From: Ehrlichia chaffeensis str. Arkansas
GTDB lineage: Bacteria; Pseudomonadota; Alphaproteobacteria; Rickettsiales; Anaplasmataceae
Direction of reading: 5' to 3'
NCBI RefSeq assembly: GCF_000013145.1
Contig: NC_007799.1
Location: 744,001 to 808,000, forward strand
DNA: 64,000 nucleotides
Positions 1 through 8,590 of the stretch are shown here, piece after piece. Under the pieces are notes generated by a model, which was not told the origin of the DNA, searched no databases, and was given only the letters and a program-made list of their open reading frames with translations. Numbering within the stretch: position 1 is the first letter of the stretch; every line of letters begins with the position of its first letter. The position numbers were made by a program, and so were the translations under genes.

Positions 1-534
1 TACTAACCCTGTAGGATTATTCGGAGAATTCATAATTAACCACTTAGTTTTCTCAGTAATTACAGATTCTAATATATCAGGAGTTAATTTAAATGTTTCA
101 CCACAATCAACAATAACAGGATTTCCTCCAGATATTTTTACCACATCTGGATAAGACACCCAATATGGGGATGGTATTATTACCTCATCACCACTATTTA
201 TAGTAGCCATAAATAAATTATAAATACATTGTTTTGCACCATTTCCAACAGAAATCTGATTGACATTATAAATTAAATCATGATCCTGTTTGAAACGATC
301 AATAATCACTTTTTTCAATTCAATAATACCATTAACTGCTGTATATTTAGTTTTACCAGAATTAATTGCATCAATAGCTGCTTGCTTAATATGCTGTGGT
401 GTATCAAAATCAGGTTCACCAGCACTCAAAGAAATTACATCTACTCCTGACATTTTTAATTTTTGAGCTTGATTTGCAATTTCAAGTGTAGGTGAAGGTT
501 TGATACACCCCATTCTTTCAGCTATAAGTGACAT
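1..534 (-). CDS. aatA: Aspartate aminotransferase, 3' end outside the window
   Basis: PLP-dependent transaminase that interconverts aspartate/2-oxoglutarate and oxaloacetate/glutamate in the cytosol. Translating the minus strand from the ATG at 534 gives 178 uninterrupted codons to the window edge, so only the N-terminal part is visible. It carries the class I/II aminotransferase hallmarks: SLSAGEPDFDTP near residue 36, KYTAVNG near 64, the phosphate-binding segment GNGAKQ near 96, IPSPYWVSYPD, and the substrate-side motif NSPNNPTG at the edge. The Schiff-base lysine lies in the missing part. The pattern matches the Ib-gamma subgroup typical of alphaproteobacteria, some of which also accept prephenate; that specificity cannot be judged here. 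Confidence 0.9.
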   Translation of the reverse strand, partial: MSLIAERMGCIKPSPTLEIANQAQKLKMSGVDVISLSAGEPDFDTPQHIKQAAIDAINSGKTKYTAVNGIIELKKVIIDRFKQDHDLIYNVNQISVGNGAKQCIYNLFMATINSGDEVIIPSPYWVSYPDVVKISGGNPVIVDCGETFKLTPDILESVITEKTKWLIMNSPNNPTGLV

Positions 535-917
535 AATTACCCTAACATTTTTATATAAACAAATGTATTCTAGTACACTTCAACTAATATTCAATATTAT
601 TGTTATCCACATCATAATTATATAATGTATTAATAATATCGAATAGCAGATATTACTTCAGTATTCTCAATATGAAATAAACTTAAAAAATAACCTAACA
701 ACCCAGTATACAAAACTTTTGCATCACACATCCCTTATAAATAAAGATCACGTGATAAAACAACACAAGAGTCCTATAATTTAGATTGTAAATAAAAAAT
801 TAAATATAAATTTCATATTATATGACAATTTATATCATAAATTATAATTACAAAACTATTAAATTGTAGTATTAAGTACTATAACGATTGTTGCTATATA
901 ATTAACTAGGTAATTTT
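535..917. other. Divergent intergenic region
   Basis: 383 bp between the divergently transcribed aminotransferase and peroxiredoxin genes, so it must hold both promoters. It is extremely AT-rich. A TATAAT-like hexamer lies at 897-902, just before the peroxiredoxin start, without a convincing -35. A perfect 10-bp palindrome, ATCACGTGAT, sits at 747-756 and could be an operator, but no other copy was noticed. No coding potential seen. Confidence 0.5.
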
Positions 918-1535
918 ATGAATCTCATAACAAAACAAGCTATTGACTTTACAGCAAAAGCCGTTATGCCAGATGACAAAATATGTGAATTTAATTTGAA
1001 AGAATATGTCAGTGGCAAATATGCTATTTTGATCTTCTACCCTAGAGATTTTACGTTCGTATGCCCTACAGAAATTATATCTCTACACAATAGAATACCT
1101 CAATTTATAGAAAAAAACACTGAAATTATTGGTATTAGTACAGACTCAGAGTTTTGTCATAGCCATTGGCGTAACATTAGCATAAACAAAGGTGGAATTG
1201 ATAAAATTAGTTTCCCACTAATCGCAGATGACTCACATTTTATCTCTAATAGCTATGGGGTATTGCATAACAATAGTATTGCATTAAGGGCAACCTTTGT
1301 CATCGATGATAATTTCATAGTACGCCATCAATCGATAAATGACCTTCCTATAGGTAGAAACGTAGATGAGCTTTTAAGAATAATAGATGCAATAAAACAT
1401 CATCAGGTTCATGGAGAAGTATGCCCAGCTGGATGGATGAAAGGAGATCCAGCAATGGAAGCATCACAACATGGTATTGAAGATTACTTAAAATCACACA
1501 TAGATCACCTTGAAAAAAGTATTATGGATGAATAA
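918..1535 (+). CDS. ahpC: Typical 2-Cys peroxiredoxin (AhpC/TSA family)
   Basis: Thiol peroxidase that reduces hydrogen and organic peroxides in the cytosol. The 205 residues span the whole AhpC/TSA fold plus the C-terminal extension. The peroxidatic cysteine is C49 in FYPRDFTFVCPTE, and the resolving cysteine is C169 in HGEVCPAGW, as in 2-Cys enzymes that act as obligate dimers or decamers. The stop codon is followed at once by the ATG of thioredoxin reductase, so the two are one transcription unit. This suggests electrons flow from NADPH through the reductase, probably via thioredoxin since no AhpF is present, to this enzyme. The start follows a weak AGG. Confidence 0.93.
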   Translation: MNLITKQAIDFTAKAVMPDDKICEFNLKEYVSGKYAILIFYPRDFTFVCPTEIISLHNRIPQFIEKNTEIIGISTDSEFCHSHWRNISINKGGIDKISFPLIADDSHFISNSYGVLHNNSIALRATFVIDDNFIVRHQSINDLPIGRNVDELLRIIDAIKHHQVHGEVCPAGWMKGDPAMEASQHGIEDYLKSHIDHLEKSIMDE

Positions 1536-2492
1536 ATGACACAAACATATAATACAAAAGTTTTAATTATAGGATCTGGAGCAGCAGGTTGTACTGCTGC
1601 TATATATGCTGCTCGTGCAAACTTAAAACCTATATTAATAACTGGAATGTGCCCCGGGGGACAGCTTACAATTACTACAGATGTTGAAAATTTTCCAGGA
1701 TTTGCACATGCAGTACAAGGTCCAGATTTAATGGAACAAATGAAACAACAAGCTCATAACTCCGGAGCTCAGATTATATCTGACGAAATAAAAGAAATAC
1801 ATTCAGATGTATACCCTTTTAAATGTATAGGAATATTTGGTGATCAGTACATTGCAGATAGTATTATAATTGCAACAGGAGCTCAAGCAAAATGGCTCAA
1901 CATAAAAAGCGAAGAAACCTTTAAAGGTAGAGGTGTATCTGCATGTGCTACATGTGATGGAACGTTTTTCGCTGGTAGTGATATTGCCGTAATAGGAGGA
2001 GGTAATACAGCTGTAGAAGAAGCATTATATCTAACAAGATATGCAACAAAAGTATTTTTAATTCATAGAAGAGATACTCTACGTGCTGAACCTATAATGC
2101 AAGAACGATTATTCAGTAATGATAAAATACAAGTTATATGGAACAGCGTTGTAGAAGAAATACTAGGAAATAAGGAAAGTGGGAATGTAGAAGCTATAGC
2201 ATTAAAGTCTGTAAAAACTGGAGACATCACTACTATTTCCGTAAAAGGAGTATTTATTGCTATAGGACATACTCCAAACACACAAATACTAACAACCAAA
2301 GATAATGGGAATATAGTAGATTTAGATAACGAAGGATATATCATTACTAAACCTGGTAGTACAGTAACTAGTCACCCTGGAATCTTTGCTGCAGGTGATG
2401 TACAAGATAAAATATATAGACAAGCTGTTGTTGCAGCAGGATCTGGGTGTATGGCTGCATTGGAAGCTGCCAAATTTTTATCAGAGCAATAA
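1536..2492 (+). CDS. trxB: Thioredoxin-disulfide reductase
   Basis: Flavoprotein that passes electrons from NADPH to thioredoxin. The 318 residues show the low-molecular-weight TrxR layout: FAD-binding GSGAAG at 13-18, a central NADPH-binding domain containing GGGNTAVEEA near 154, the redox-active pair C137-A-T-C140 followed by DG inside that domain, and a closing FAD segment GIFAAGDV near 284. Length and motifs are complete. It begins on the base after the peroxiredoxin stop codon, so translation is probably coupled, and the pair forms a peroxide-defence operon. Confidence 0.95.
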   Translation: MTQTYNTKVLIIGSGAAGCTAAIYAARANLKPILITGMCPGGQLTITTDVENFPGFAHAVQGPDLMEQMKQQAHNSGAQIISDEIKEIHSDVYPFKCIGIFGDQYIADSIIIATGAQAKWLNIKSEETFKGRGVSACATCDGTFFAGSDIAVIGGGNTAVEEALYLTRYATKVFLIHRRDTLRAEPIMQERLFSNDKIQVIWNSVVEEILGNKESGNVEAIALKSVKTGDITTISVKGVFIAIGHTPNTQILTTKDNGNIVDLDNEGYIITKPGSTVTSHPGIFAAGDVQDKIYRQAVVAAGSGCMAALEAAKFLSEQ

Positions 2493-2534
2493 ACCCATAA
2501 TCTACCGATACAATATTAAGAATTAATTACTTAG

Positions 2535-2655
2535 TTTAGCCTCTTCTAAAGATTCATTTTTTATTTCTTGAAATCCACTAGCATTGTAATCAAGTAATAC
2601 GATTTCTGCTCCTAATTTTTTTAACACTTCAGCAATGTTGTTTGAAAATGCCCAT
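2535..2655 (-). pseudogene. Fragment of the C26 amidotransferase gene, inverted
   Basis: Read on the minus strand, this roughly 121-bp stretch matches bases 3710-3833 of the downstream C26 gene, including the coding for FSNNIAE, LGAEVVLLDYN and NESLEEA. There are a handful of substitutions and one small indel before the GGATTTC segment. Nothing of the gene precedes or follows it, so it cannot make the enzyme. The copy lies about 1 kb from its parent in opposite orientation. Neighbouring gap sequence holds nothing else recognisable. Confidence 0.85.
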
Positions 2656-2770
2656 TGTAATATACAAGAAATAGAAATTTGTTGCTACTCTTTCATAGAA
2701 AAGGATAATTAAATGTTTCACTTTCTAACATAATACAGTAGCTAAAAAGTAAAAATCATGTTAAAAATTA

Positions 2771-3268
2771 TTAACCATTAACATTAGACTTTTGATAGAA
2801 ATTTTTCAAACATTCTTGTACATTCACAGGCACAAAAACACTTACATCTCCATTTAATCGTGCTATTTCTTTGACAAAACTTGAAGAAATAAATTGAGTA
2901 TCTTCTGAAGCTGGTAAAAAGATAGTTTCAATCTGAGAAGTAAGTTTATAATTTACCCAACTCATTTGAAATTCATAATCAAAATCAGATACAGCTCTTA
3001 ATCCCCTAATTATAACAGATGCATTATTTTCTTTAGCAAAATATACCAATAATCCATCAAAAATTACAGTATTTACTGCCATACCTAGCAATTTTATCTC
3101 ATGCTGTATAAGTTCCGCACGAACTTCAGCAGAAAAAATAGTTTTTTTTGTACAACTTCTAGCAACACCTATTACTAACTTATCAACCAAATTATAAGCT
3201 CGCTTTATAATATCAATATGGCCAAAAGTAATAGGATCAAAAGTACCAGGATATATGCCTATTTTCAC
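2771..3268 (-). CDS. coaD: Pantetheine-phosphate adenylyltransferase
   Basis: Catalyses the penultimate step of coenzyme A synthesis, adenylating 4'-phosphopantetheine with ATP in the cytosol. The 165 residues match the family length. The nucleotidyltransferase signature GTFDPITFGH is at 9-18, with the TxxH-type nucleotide-binding pair. RGLRAVSDFDYEFQM, near residue 89, and FISSSFVKEIA, near 125, are the diagnostic second and third blocks. It stands alone, in the opposite direction to its flanking genes. Confidence 0.95.
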   Translation of the reverse strand: MKIGIYPGTFDPITFGHIDIIKRAYNLVDKLVIGVARSCTKKTIFSAEVRAELIQHEIKLLGMAVNTVIFDGLLVYFAKENNASVIIRGLRAVSDFDYEFQMSWVNYKLTSQIETIFLPASEDTQFISSSFVKEIARLNGDVSVFVPVNVQECLKNFYQKSNVNG

Positions 3269-3337
3269 AGAAAATTATCAATGAATAAAAATTTATTATA
3301 TCACAACATCTTAATTATTTTAAGCTTATATTTTTAC

Positions 3338-3366
3338 TTGAACAGATAATATTTACAATATATAAT
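3338..3366 (+). promoter_or_regulatory. Sigma-70-type promoter of tRNA-Phe
   Basis: TTGAAC at 3338-3343, 17 bp spacer, then a perfect TATAAT at 3361-3366. Predicted initiation is near 3373, leaving a leader of about 50 nt before the tRNA. Confidence 0.7.
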
Positions 3367-3421
3367 TTCTGAACTTAATTAATTTACAGGCTTGTATTAG
3401 CATTATAAAAATTATAGTTTT

Positions 3422-3494
3422 GGCTTGATAGCTCAGTTGGTAGAGCAAAGGACTGAAAATCCTTGTGTCGTTGGTTCAATTCCAACTCAAGCCA
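3422..3494 (+). tRNA. tRNA-Phe (GAA)
   Basis: A 73-nt cloverleaf. The acceptor strands GGCTTGA and TCAAGCC are fully complementary, with discriminator A at 3494. The D arm is GCTC/GAGC, the anticodon stem AAGGA/TCCTT closes loop CTGAAAA with anticodon GAA at 3455-3457, and the T arm is GTTGG/CCAAC. CCA is not encoded. All stems are intact. Confidence 0.97.
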
Positions 3495-3587
3495 CTTTCG
3501 GCATATTCCTTATGTTCAGAGTTTAGTAAAGCCTTTGTGGCATGTTTGTTCATATAGCCTACAAGTCAATAGTTTTACGGAGACTAA

Positions 3588-4556
3588 ATGCGTTATTTCA
3601 TACTAATATTATTTTTTTTATTTTCTACATCAACAATTGCAATAGAAACAGCACCAAATAAAATGGTTGTGGGATTTGTACGTACTGCAGAAGAAACTTA
3701 CCCTGAAGAATGGACATTTTCAAACAACATTGCTGAAATGTTAGAAAAATTAGGAGCAGAAGTCGTATTACTTGATTACAATGTAATAGTAGATTTCAAA
3801 AAAATAAAAAATGAATCTTTAGAAGAGGCTAAAGATGATATTTCATTATTAGAGAAAATAGAAGCTGACAAAATTCAGCATGCTGTTCATAATTTTATCA
3901 AGGAACACAAAATTAACAGAATATTTATTCCTGGAAATTATTACAACGTAGACACTGAACCTTATACACCAACTCCAAACAGGCAACTTGTTACCAATGC
4001 AATAGTAAAAATCATAGAAGACAATCCAAAAATTCACTTAATAGGCGTGTGTGGTGGACTACAAGGTATAATGCATGCAGTTGGAATAGAAGTCATTAGA
4101 GTAAAAAAGATAATTGCATCTCAAGAAGCTGTAGCAGCACATTCTATTTCAATGCCAGACCCACATAGAAAAGATGTAGGACTTCATAGACTCCGAGTTG
4201 TACCTGGAAGCAGATTATCAAGCATTATTTCTAAATATACTAAACCAGATGACAACGGATGGATTGCAATATATTTCCCAGACGCACATGGAGGAGTAGT
4301 AAATAACAGTCAAGAAAATATAAAAAAAATAGAATCCCTTGGATATAGAATAGTAGGATTTTCTGACGATGGTATTATCGAAGCAATTGAAGATAAAAAT
4401 GGCAACATCTTATTTCAAGATCATCCAGAAGCTTTAGCAATTAACGCAATAAAGGGATCTGATCAAGATGATAATGATAATGACAATGATATAAGAAGAC
4501 GTCAAGCAACTTTGTCAGCAATTGCTATTATCAATGATTTTCTTTATAGGAATTAA
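3588..4556 (+). CDS. Secreted class I glutamine amidotransferase-like protein (peptidase C26 type)
   Basis: 322 residues. A hydrophobic signal peptide (about 1-19, ending STIAIETA) predicts export to the periplasm. The mature part resembles gamma-glutamyl-GABA hydrolase/C26 enzymes: the nucleophile elbow GVCGGLQG puts C155 as the catalytic cysteine, H234 in PDAHGG is the likely histidine, and the acidic partner lies in DGIIEAIE (265-268). Hydrolysis of a gamma-glutamyl bond is inferred from the family; the substrate is unknown. The C-terminus has a run of Asp/Asn repeats (DDNDNDND). Export is unusual for this fold, most members of which are cytosolic. Two fragments of this gene occur elsewhere in the window, at 2535-2655 and 20229-20320. 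Confidence 0.8.
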   Translation: MRYFILILFFLFSTSTIAIETAPNKMVVGFVRTAEETYPEEWTFSNNIAEMLEKLGAEVVLLDYNVIVDFKKIKNESLEEAKDDISLLEKIEADKIQHAVHNFIKEHKINRIFIPGNYYNVDTEPYTPTPNRQLVTNAIVKIIEDNPKIHLIGVCGGLQGIMHAVGIEVIRVKKIIASQEAVAAHSISMPDPHRKDVGLHRLRVVPGSRLSSIISKYTKPDDNGWIAIYFPDAHGGVVNNSQENIKKIESLGYRIVGFSDDGIIEAIEDKNGNILFQDHPEALAINAIKGSDQDDNDNDNDIRRRQATLSAIAIINDFLYRN

Positions 4557-5165
4557 ATTAGATTATTAAATTTTGCTTATACAGGTTTAAACATTTTGTC
4601 AGGTTATATAAAACATAGATTCCAAATGTTATCTCCTGTACAATAAGTATTTCCTTCAGCAAAATCATAGGTCTTCTTACAGTAAACTCATACTAAAATC
4701 AAGACACATGGCCTCCACAATATTTAATAAATTTCATATTACATTATGGTTTTGCTATTATTCGCTCACCATACACACCCATGATATGTTAATAAACAAG
4801 TATTTTTCTAGGCACAGAATTCTCGAACAATACTTATATGATAATCACTTCTAGGAATCATTTATAAATAACTTAGTCAAACCCTATAACATTATTTTCT
4901 TAACATATAGATTTGATTATTATTCAACTACGCCTAACAGTACATTAAACAAGTATCCCTCCTACCACCAGGATATAACTACATTGCACTAACCAATGCT
5001 AACGAAAACATCTCTTTTCTTATACTAATTTCTAGTTTGCACTATCCATATAGTAAGTTACTACCTTACAAAACAATATTATTTACGTAATAATCGTTTA
5101 TCACAATTGACTATTGAATATATATATGATATCTGTGCTGCAACTTGTATTAATTAATATTTTTA
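4557..5165. other. 609-bp gene-free interval
   Basis: AT-rich sequence between the C26 gene and proS. No reading frame with family resemblance, no tRNA and no repeat recognised. Only the likely proS promoter at its right end stands out. Confidence 0.5.
5107..5135 (+). promoter_or_regulatory. Possible proS promoter
   Basis: TTGACT at 5107-5112, 17 bp spacer, TATCTG at 5130-5135. The -35 is good and the -10 is imperfect. It lies 30 bp before the proS start. Confidence 0.4.
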
Positions 5166-6440
5166 ATGCGTTTATCAGATTACTATGTACCTACATTAAA
5201 AGAAACATCTGCTGATATATCAGTAATATCACATAAATATTCTATACGTGCTGGTCTTATCAAGCAAATTGCCTCCGGCATATACACTTGGCTTCCCTTA
5301 GGGTTAAAGGTACTAAAAAATATTGAAAACATAGTCAGAGAAGAAATGAATAAATCAGGGTCTTTAGAAATATTGATGCCACTGATACAACCAGCAAGCT
5401 TATGGAAAGAATCAGGAAGATACGATGACTATGGATCTGAAATGTTACGCATTACAGATAGAAATCAACGAGAAATGCTTTTTGGTCCAACCCATGAAGA
5501 AGTAATCACTGATATTCTAAGGACAACACCAGTAAGTCATAAAGATCTACCACTAATTCTATACCAAATACAATGGAAATTTCGCGATGAATTACGGCCA
5601 AGATATGGTATAATGAGATGTAGAGAATTCTTAATGAAAGATGCATATAGTTTTGATAAAGATTTCAGTGGTGCTATTTCATCTTATAACTTAATGTTCA
5701 AAACTTACATCAAAATTTTTCAAAAGTTAGGCTTAACTCCAATAGCAGTTAAAGCAGATTCAGGACCCATAGGAGGAAATTTAAGTCATGAATTTCATGT
5801 ATTAGCAAATTCTGGAGAAAGCACCTTATACTATGACCAAGACATTATTGAATTAATGAATAGTGAGAGTATTGATGTTGAAAAAATAAAAAATACTTAC
5901 ACTGCAGCAGATGACATGCATGATCCTCAGGCTTGCCCTATTTCATCAGATAAAGTAAAAATAAGTAAAGGAATAGAGATAGGTCATATCTTTCATCTAG
6001 GAGATAAATATTCAAAACCTATGAATGCTAATTTTTGCGATAGCAATAATAATAAGCTCCTACAAATGGGATGTTATGGCATAGGAGTATCAAGGCTAGT
6101 AGCAGCAATAATTGAAGTATTTCATGATAATAAAGGCATTATTTGGCCAGAAACAGTAGCCCCATTTAAATTTTCCTTAGTAAACTTATATACATCAAAT
6201 GATAAATGTAAGAAAGTTGCAGAAAATCTACACATGCAGTTATATGATGACGTTCTATATGATGACACAGATGATAGTCCTGGTATTAAGTTAGCAAGAA
6301 CAGATCTGCTAGGTATGCCATGGCAAGTTATAATTGGTAAATCAACAGTAGAACAAGACCTTATTGAAGTAAGGAATAGATTAACAAAAGATAAAGTTTT
6401 AATTTCCACAGAACAATTCTTAAATAAATTAAAAAAATGA
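5166..6440 (+). CDS. proS: Prolyl-tRNA synthetase, short alpha type
   Basis: Class II aminoacyl-tRNA synthetase that charges tRNA-Pro. At 424 residues it is the short form found in alphaproteobacteria, lacking the roughly 180-residue editing insertion of the E. coli type between motifs 2 and 3. Motif 2 is seen as [17 protein letters not shown] (about 140-156) and motif 3 as [10 protein letters not shown] (about 302-311). TWLPLG and GPTHEE are the usual N-terminal proline and ATP pocket elements, and the C-terminal anticodon-binding domain (about 330-424) is complete. Its TGA stop overlaps the acpS ATG by four bases, so the two genes are translationally coupled. Confidence 0.96.
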   Translation: MRLSDYYVPTLKETSADISVISHKYSIRAGLIKQIASGIYTWLPLGLKVLKNIENIVREEMNKSGSLEILMPLIQPASLWKESGRYDDYGSEMLRITDRNQREMLFGPTHEEVITDILRTTPVSHKDLPLILYQIQWKFRDELRPRYGIMRCREFLMKDAYSFDKDFSGAISSYNLMFKTYIKIFQKLGLTPIAVKADSGPIGGNLSHEFHVLANSGESTLYYDQDIIELMNSESIDVEKIKNTYTAADDMHDPQACPISSDKVKISKGIEIGHIFHLGDKYSKPMNANFCDSNNNKLLQMGCYGIGVSRLVAAIIEVFHDNKGIIWPETVAPFKFSLVNLYTSNDKCKKVAENLHMQLYDDVLYDDTDDSPGIKLARTDLLGMPWQVIIGKSTVEQDLIEVRNRLTKDKVLISTEQFLNKLKK

Positions 6441-6808
6441 TACTAGGGATTGGTACAGACATTGTTTATGTTCCTCGTATATCAAATTTATGGAAAAAAT
6501 TTGGTACTAAATTTCTTAAACGGGTATTTAGTGAAAAAGAAATAGAAGATAGTAAGAAATATACAAATTTTGATGCACAAGTAAGACACTTTGCAAAACG
6601 TTTCGCAGCAAAGGAAGCTTATGTGAAAGCTGTAGGAACAGGTTTTGGAAAATCCATAAAAATGCCAGATATTATAGTATCTAACAACCTACACGGCAAA
6701 CCACAAATTACCATAAATAATAGTAATATAAAATATAAAATTGAATTATCAATCAGTGATGAAAAAGACTACGCTATTGCTTTTGTGGTTCTATATACAG
6801 AGTTATAA
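6437..6808 (+). CDS. acpS: Holo-[acyl-carrier-protein] synthase
   Basis: Transfers phosphopantetheine from coenzyme A to a serine of acyl carrier protein, activating fatty-acid synthesis. The 123 residues match the AcpS family. The Mg-binding aspartate is in [12 protein letters not shown] (D8) and the second metal ligand is the glutamate of [11 protein letters not shown] near residue 60. It overlaps proS by ATGA and ends the operon. It uses the product of the coaD pathway encoded about 3 kb upstream. Confidence 0.95.
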   Translation: MILGIGTDIVYVPRISNLWKKFGTKFLKRVFSEKEIEDSKKYTNFDAQVRHFAKRFAAKEAYVKAVGTGFGKSIKMPDIIVSNNLHGKPQITINNSNIKYKIELSISDEKDYAIAFVVLYTEL

Positions 6809-7173
6809 CACTTGATATAGAACATAATACAACACAAATAACATATGGAAAAATTATAAACAATCAGCAGATACAAGACAAATCAACATGATAAGTACGC
6901 TATTGTTTTATAGCGATATTAAAGAGTCAAGTACTGTAAAGCATAAGGTAATTTAAACATAACAAAAAACTAAAGTGTACATAAACTTTGAAAATATCAT
7001 ATTATTTACATTCAAATCTATATTTATTAATAGTATATAATATGAAAAGTCGATAAACAAAAATTTTTACAATTTAATCAGAATGATCTATTATTTCATG
7101 GCATAATATATATCCAAAACTTATTATTTAGTATAATTCCATTTTTCAAATTACAATTATTATTAAATTTTTG
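6809..7173. other. Gene-free interval before tRNA-Asn
   Basis: About 365 bp of AT-rich sequence. No coding, RNA or repeat signal found beyond the tRNA-Asn promoter that follows. Confidence 0.5.
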
Positions 7174-7202
7174 TTGCACGTAAGGAATACAATATGTATA
7201 TT
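7174..7202 (+). promoter_or_regulatory. Promoter of tRNA-Asn
   Basis: TTGCAC at 7174-7179, 17 bp spacer, TATATT at 7197-7202. Predicted initiation is near 7209, six bases before the mature tRNA. Confidence 0.65.
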
Positions 7203-7214
7203 GTATATGTCTTT

Positions 7215-7286
7215 TCCTCGGTAGCTCAGTGGTAGAGCACTTGGCTGTTAACCAATTGGTCGCTGGTTCGAATCCGGCCCGGGGAG
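7215..7286 (+). tRNA. tRNA-Asn (GTT)
   Basis: A 72-nt cloverleaf. Acceptor TCCTCGG pairs with CCGGGGA (one G-T wobble), with discriminator G at 7286. The D arm is GCTC/GAGC, the anticodon GTT is at 7247-7249 in loop CTGTTAA, and the T arm GCTGG/CCGGC encloses TTCGAAT. CCA is not encoded. Confidence 0.96.
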
Positions 7287-7390
7287 CGCTTTAATTCAAA
7301 GTTCTTTGTAAACCTTTCTAGAATTCTTAACGCATTTCAGTGCTTATTATGTCTATACTTTAAAAAGGCACTTATTCACGTATAAATATA

Positions 7391-7419
7391 TTGACTTATA
7401 TAAAATATAGTATTATAAT
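7391..7419 (+). promoter_or_regulatory. Strong sigma-70 promoter of ssrA
   Basis: TTGACT at 7391-7396, 17 bp spacer, perfect TATAAT at 7414-7419. Predicted start is near 7426. A small GTGC/GCAC hairpin follows immediately, before the tmRNA acceptor piece. Confidence 0.75.
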
Positions 7420-7440
7420 AACAGTTGTGCTTTTAGCACT

Positions 7441-7719
7441 ATGGCAATAAAGGCATCTTAAAATAGATGTATTGGACCCGAGGGCAGTGCTCGGCATCTC
7501 CACTTCAGGTCATGGGGATGAAACAGGATCGACATGCATAGTAAAGGGGATAGTTTTTGCTCGGTGAGAAAACAGCCGTTTAAATGCTCAAAATTTATAA
7601 GTGCAAACGATAATTTCGTTTTTGCTAATGATAATAATAGCAGTGCTAACTTAGTAGCTGCTTAGTTTTATTATTAGCGCGGTTTTTTTAAGGGTTTTCC
7701 GGGCAACAGAAAAACCCTT
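7441..7719 (+). ncRNA. ssrA: Circularly permuted two-piece tmRNA
   Basis: Rescues stalled ribosomes and tags the nascent peptide. The gene order is permuted, as in alphaproteobacteria. The acceptor piece comes first: T arm CCGAG/CTCGG at 7478-7494 around GGCAGTG, then CATCTCC at 7495-7501 and discriminator A at 7502, no CCA. After an 11-nt spacer the coding piece starts with GGGGATG at 7514-7520, which pairs over 7 bp with CATCTCC to form the acceptor stem. ATGCAT (7534-7539) can pair with ATGTAT (7467-7472) as helix P2. The tag frame runs from resume codon GCA (7603) to TAG (7663-7665) and reads ANDNFVFANDNN then SSANLVAA. The alanine-rich end suits ClpXP. Outer ends are estimated. Confidence 0.93.
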
Positions 7720-7723
7720 TTTT
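7690..7723 (+). terminator. Rho-independent terminator or 3' hairpin of ssrA
   Basis: AAGGGTTTT at 7690-7698 pairs with AAAACCCTT at 7711-7719 and is followed by a run of T. It could also be part of the tmRNA 3' structure before processing. Confidence 0.7.
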
Positions 7724-7743
7724 ATATGATCAGAAACTTGTTT

Positions 7744-8217
7744 ATGAGTAACGTAATAGATTATCAAAAGCTTATGCATGCTGCTATGTGTAGTGTAGTC
7801 AAAAACGCTTTAACTGTTGTGGCACAATCAGAACATTTTTACAATGTACATATTGCTATATCCTTTTTAACACATTATAAAGGAGTAACACTACCTGAGC
7901 ATGTAAAAAACAACTATCCACAAGAAATTACTGTAATATTACAACATCAATTTAGAAGCTTACAAGTATTTGATAACAGTGCTAGTGTAGTATTAAGTTT
8001 TAGAGGAAAAGAAGAAACAGTTGTTATTCCATACCAGTCTATTATCAAATATATAGATGTTTATCAAGGCTTCGTACTAGATTTTGAGCAATATACAAAC
8101 AGTGATATAGAAGAATTTGACGATTGCGACCATGATATTGATGATAGTAATGAAGATAAAAGTCAGAAAGGTAACCAAGATAATATCATATTTATTGATA
8201 CATTCCTGAAAAAATAA
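7744..8217 (+). CDS. sspB: ClpXP adaptor SspB, alphaproteobacterial type
   Basis: Binds ssrA-tagged proteins and delivers them to the ClpXP protease. From the ATG at 7744 the protein is 157 residues, and MSNVIDYQKL aligns with the usual alpha-SspB N-terminus. An in-frame ATG at 7726 would add six residues but lies hard against the ssrA hairpin. Family blocks seen: an N-terminal helix with VVKNAL, the strand YPQEITVILQHQF, the core SVVLSFRGKEETVVIPYQSI, and YVDxxxGFVLDFEQ-like residues. A long acidic linker (about 115-145, many D/E/N/Q) leads to a hydrophobic-basic end, FIDTFLKK, a plausible ClpX-docking tail. It directly follows ssrA, so the tag and its adaptor are neighbours. Confidence 0.88.
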   Translation: MSNVIDYQKLMHAAMCSVVKNALTVVAQSEHFYNVHIAISFLTHYKGVTLPEHVKNNYPQEITVILQHQFRSLQVFDNSASVVLSFRGKEETVVIPYQSIIKYIDVYQGFVLDFEQYTNSDIEEFDDCDHDIDDSNEDKSQKGNQDNIIFIDTFLKK

Positions 8218-8590
8218 AATTTTTACGCTTTATTACAACAAATTCATTAATGTAATTCTTGGTATAGTATAAATCTTCACCTAGTGTTTATTCATTATGT
8301 AGTTTTTTGTATTTTCAAAGGTTACCCACATGTATATCTAATACTACAAAAATTCTATTTAATCTATTGTACATAATCAATTAATCATCAATCCAGTTTT
8401 AAGAATACAAATATACAATACAACTCTATATTCTAAATTTCAAAAATATGCAACACAATAAGGAACCCTTACTAGGATTTAGTTACGTTAATACATGTAC
8501 TCCTAAACTTTATATAGATTTTTCCACACAAATTTTATCTCTACTCCATCTAGCAAATTCTCAATCCACCTATTTTAAGGAGACAAATAT
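8218..8590. other. Gene-free interval before the DUF2793 gene
   Basis: 373 bp of AT-rich sequence with no recognised gene. A clear Shine-Dalgarno, AAGGAG (8577-8582), lies at its right end, eight bases before the next start. Confidence 0.5.

Noticed and set aside
7726-7743. Upstream ATG for sspB
   Set aside because: It adds six residues not seen in alpha-type SspB and lies three bases after the ssrA hairpin and T-run. The ATG at 7744 fits the family better.
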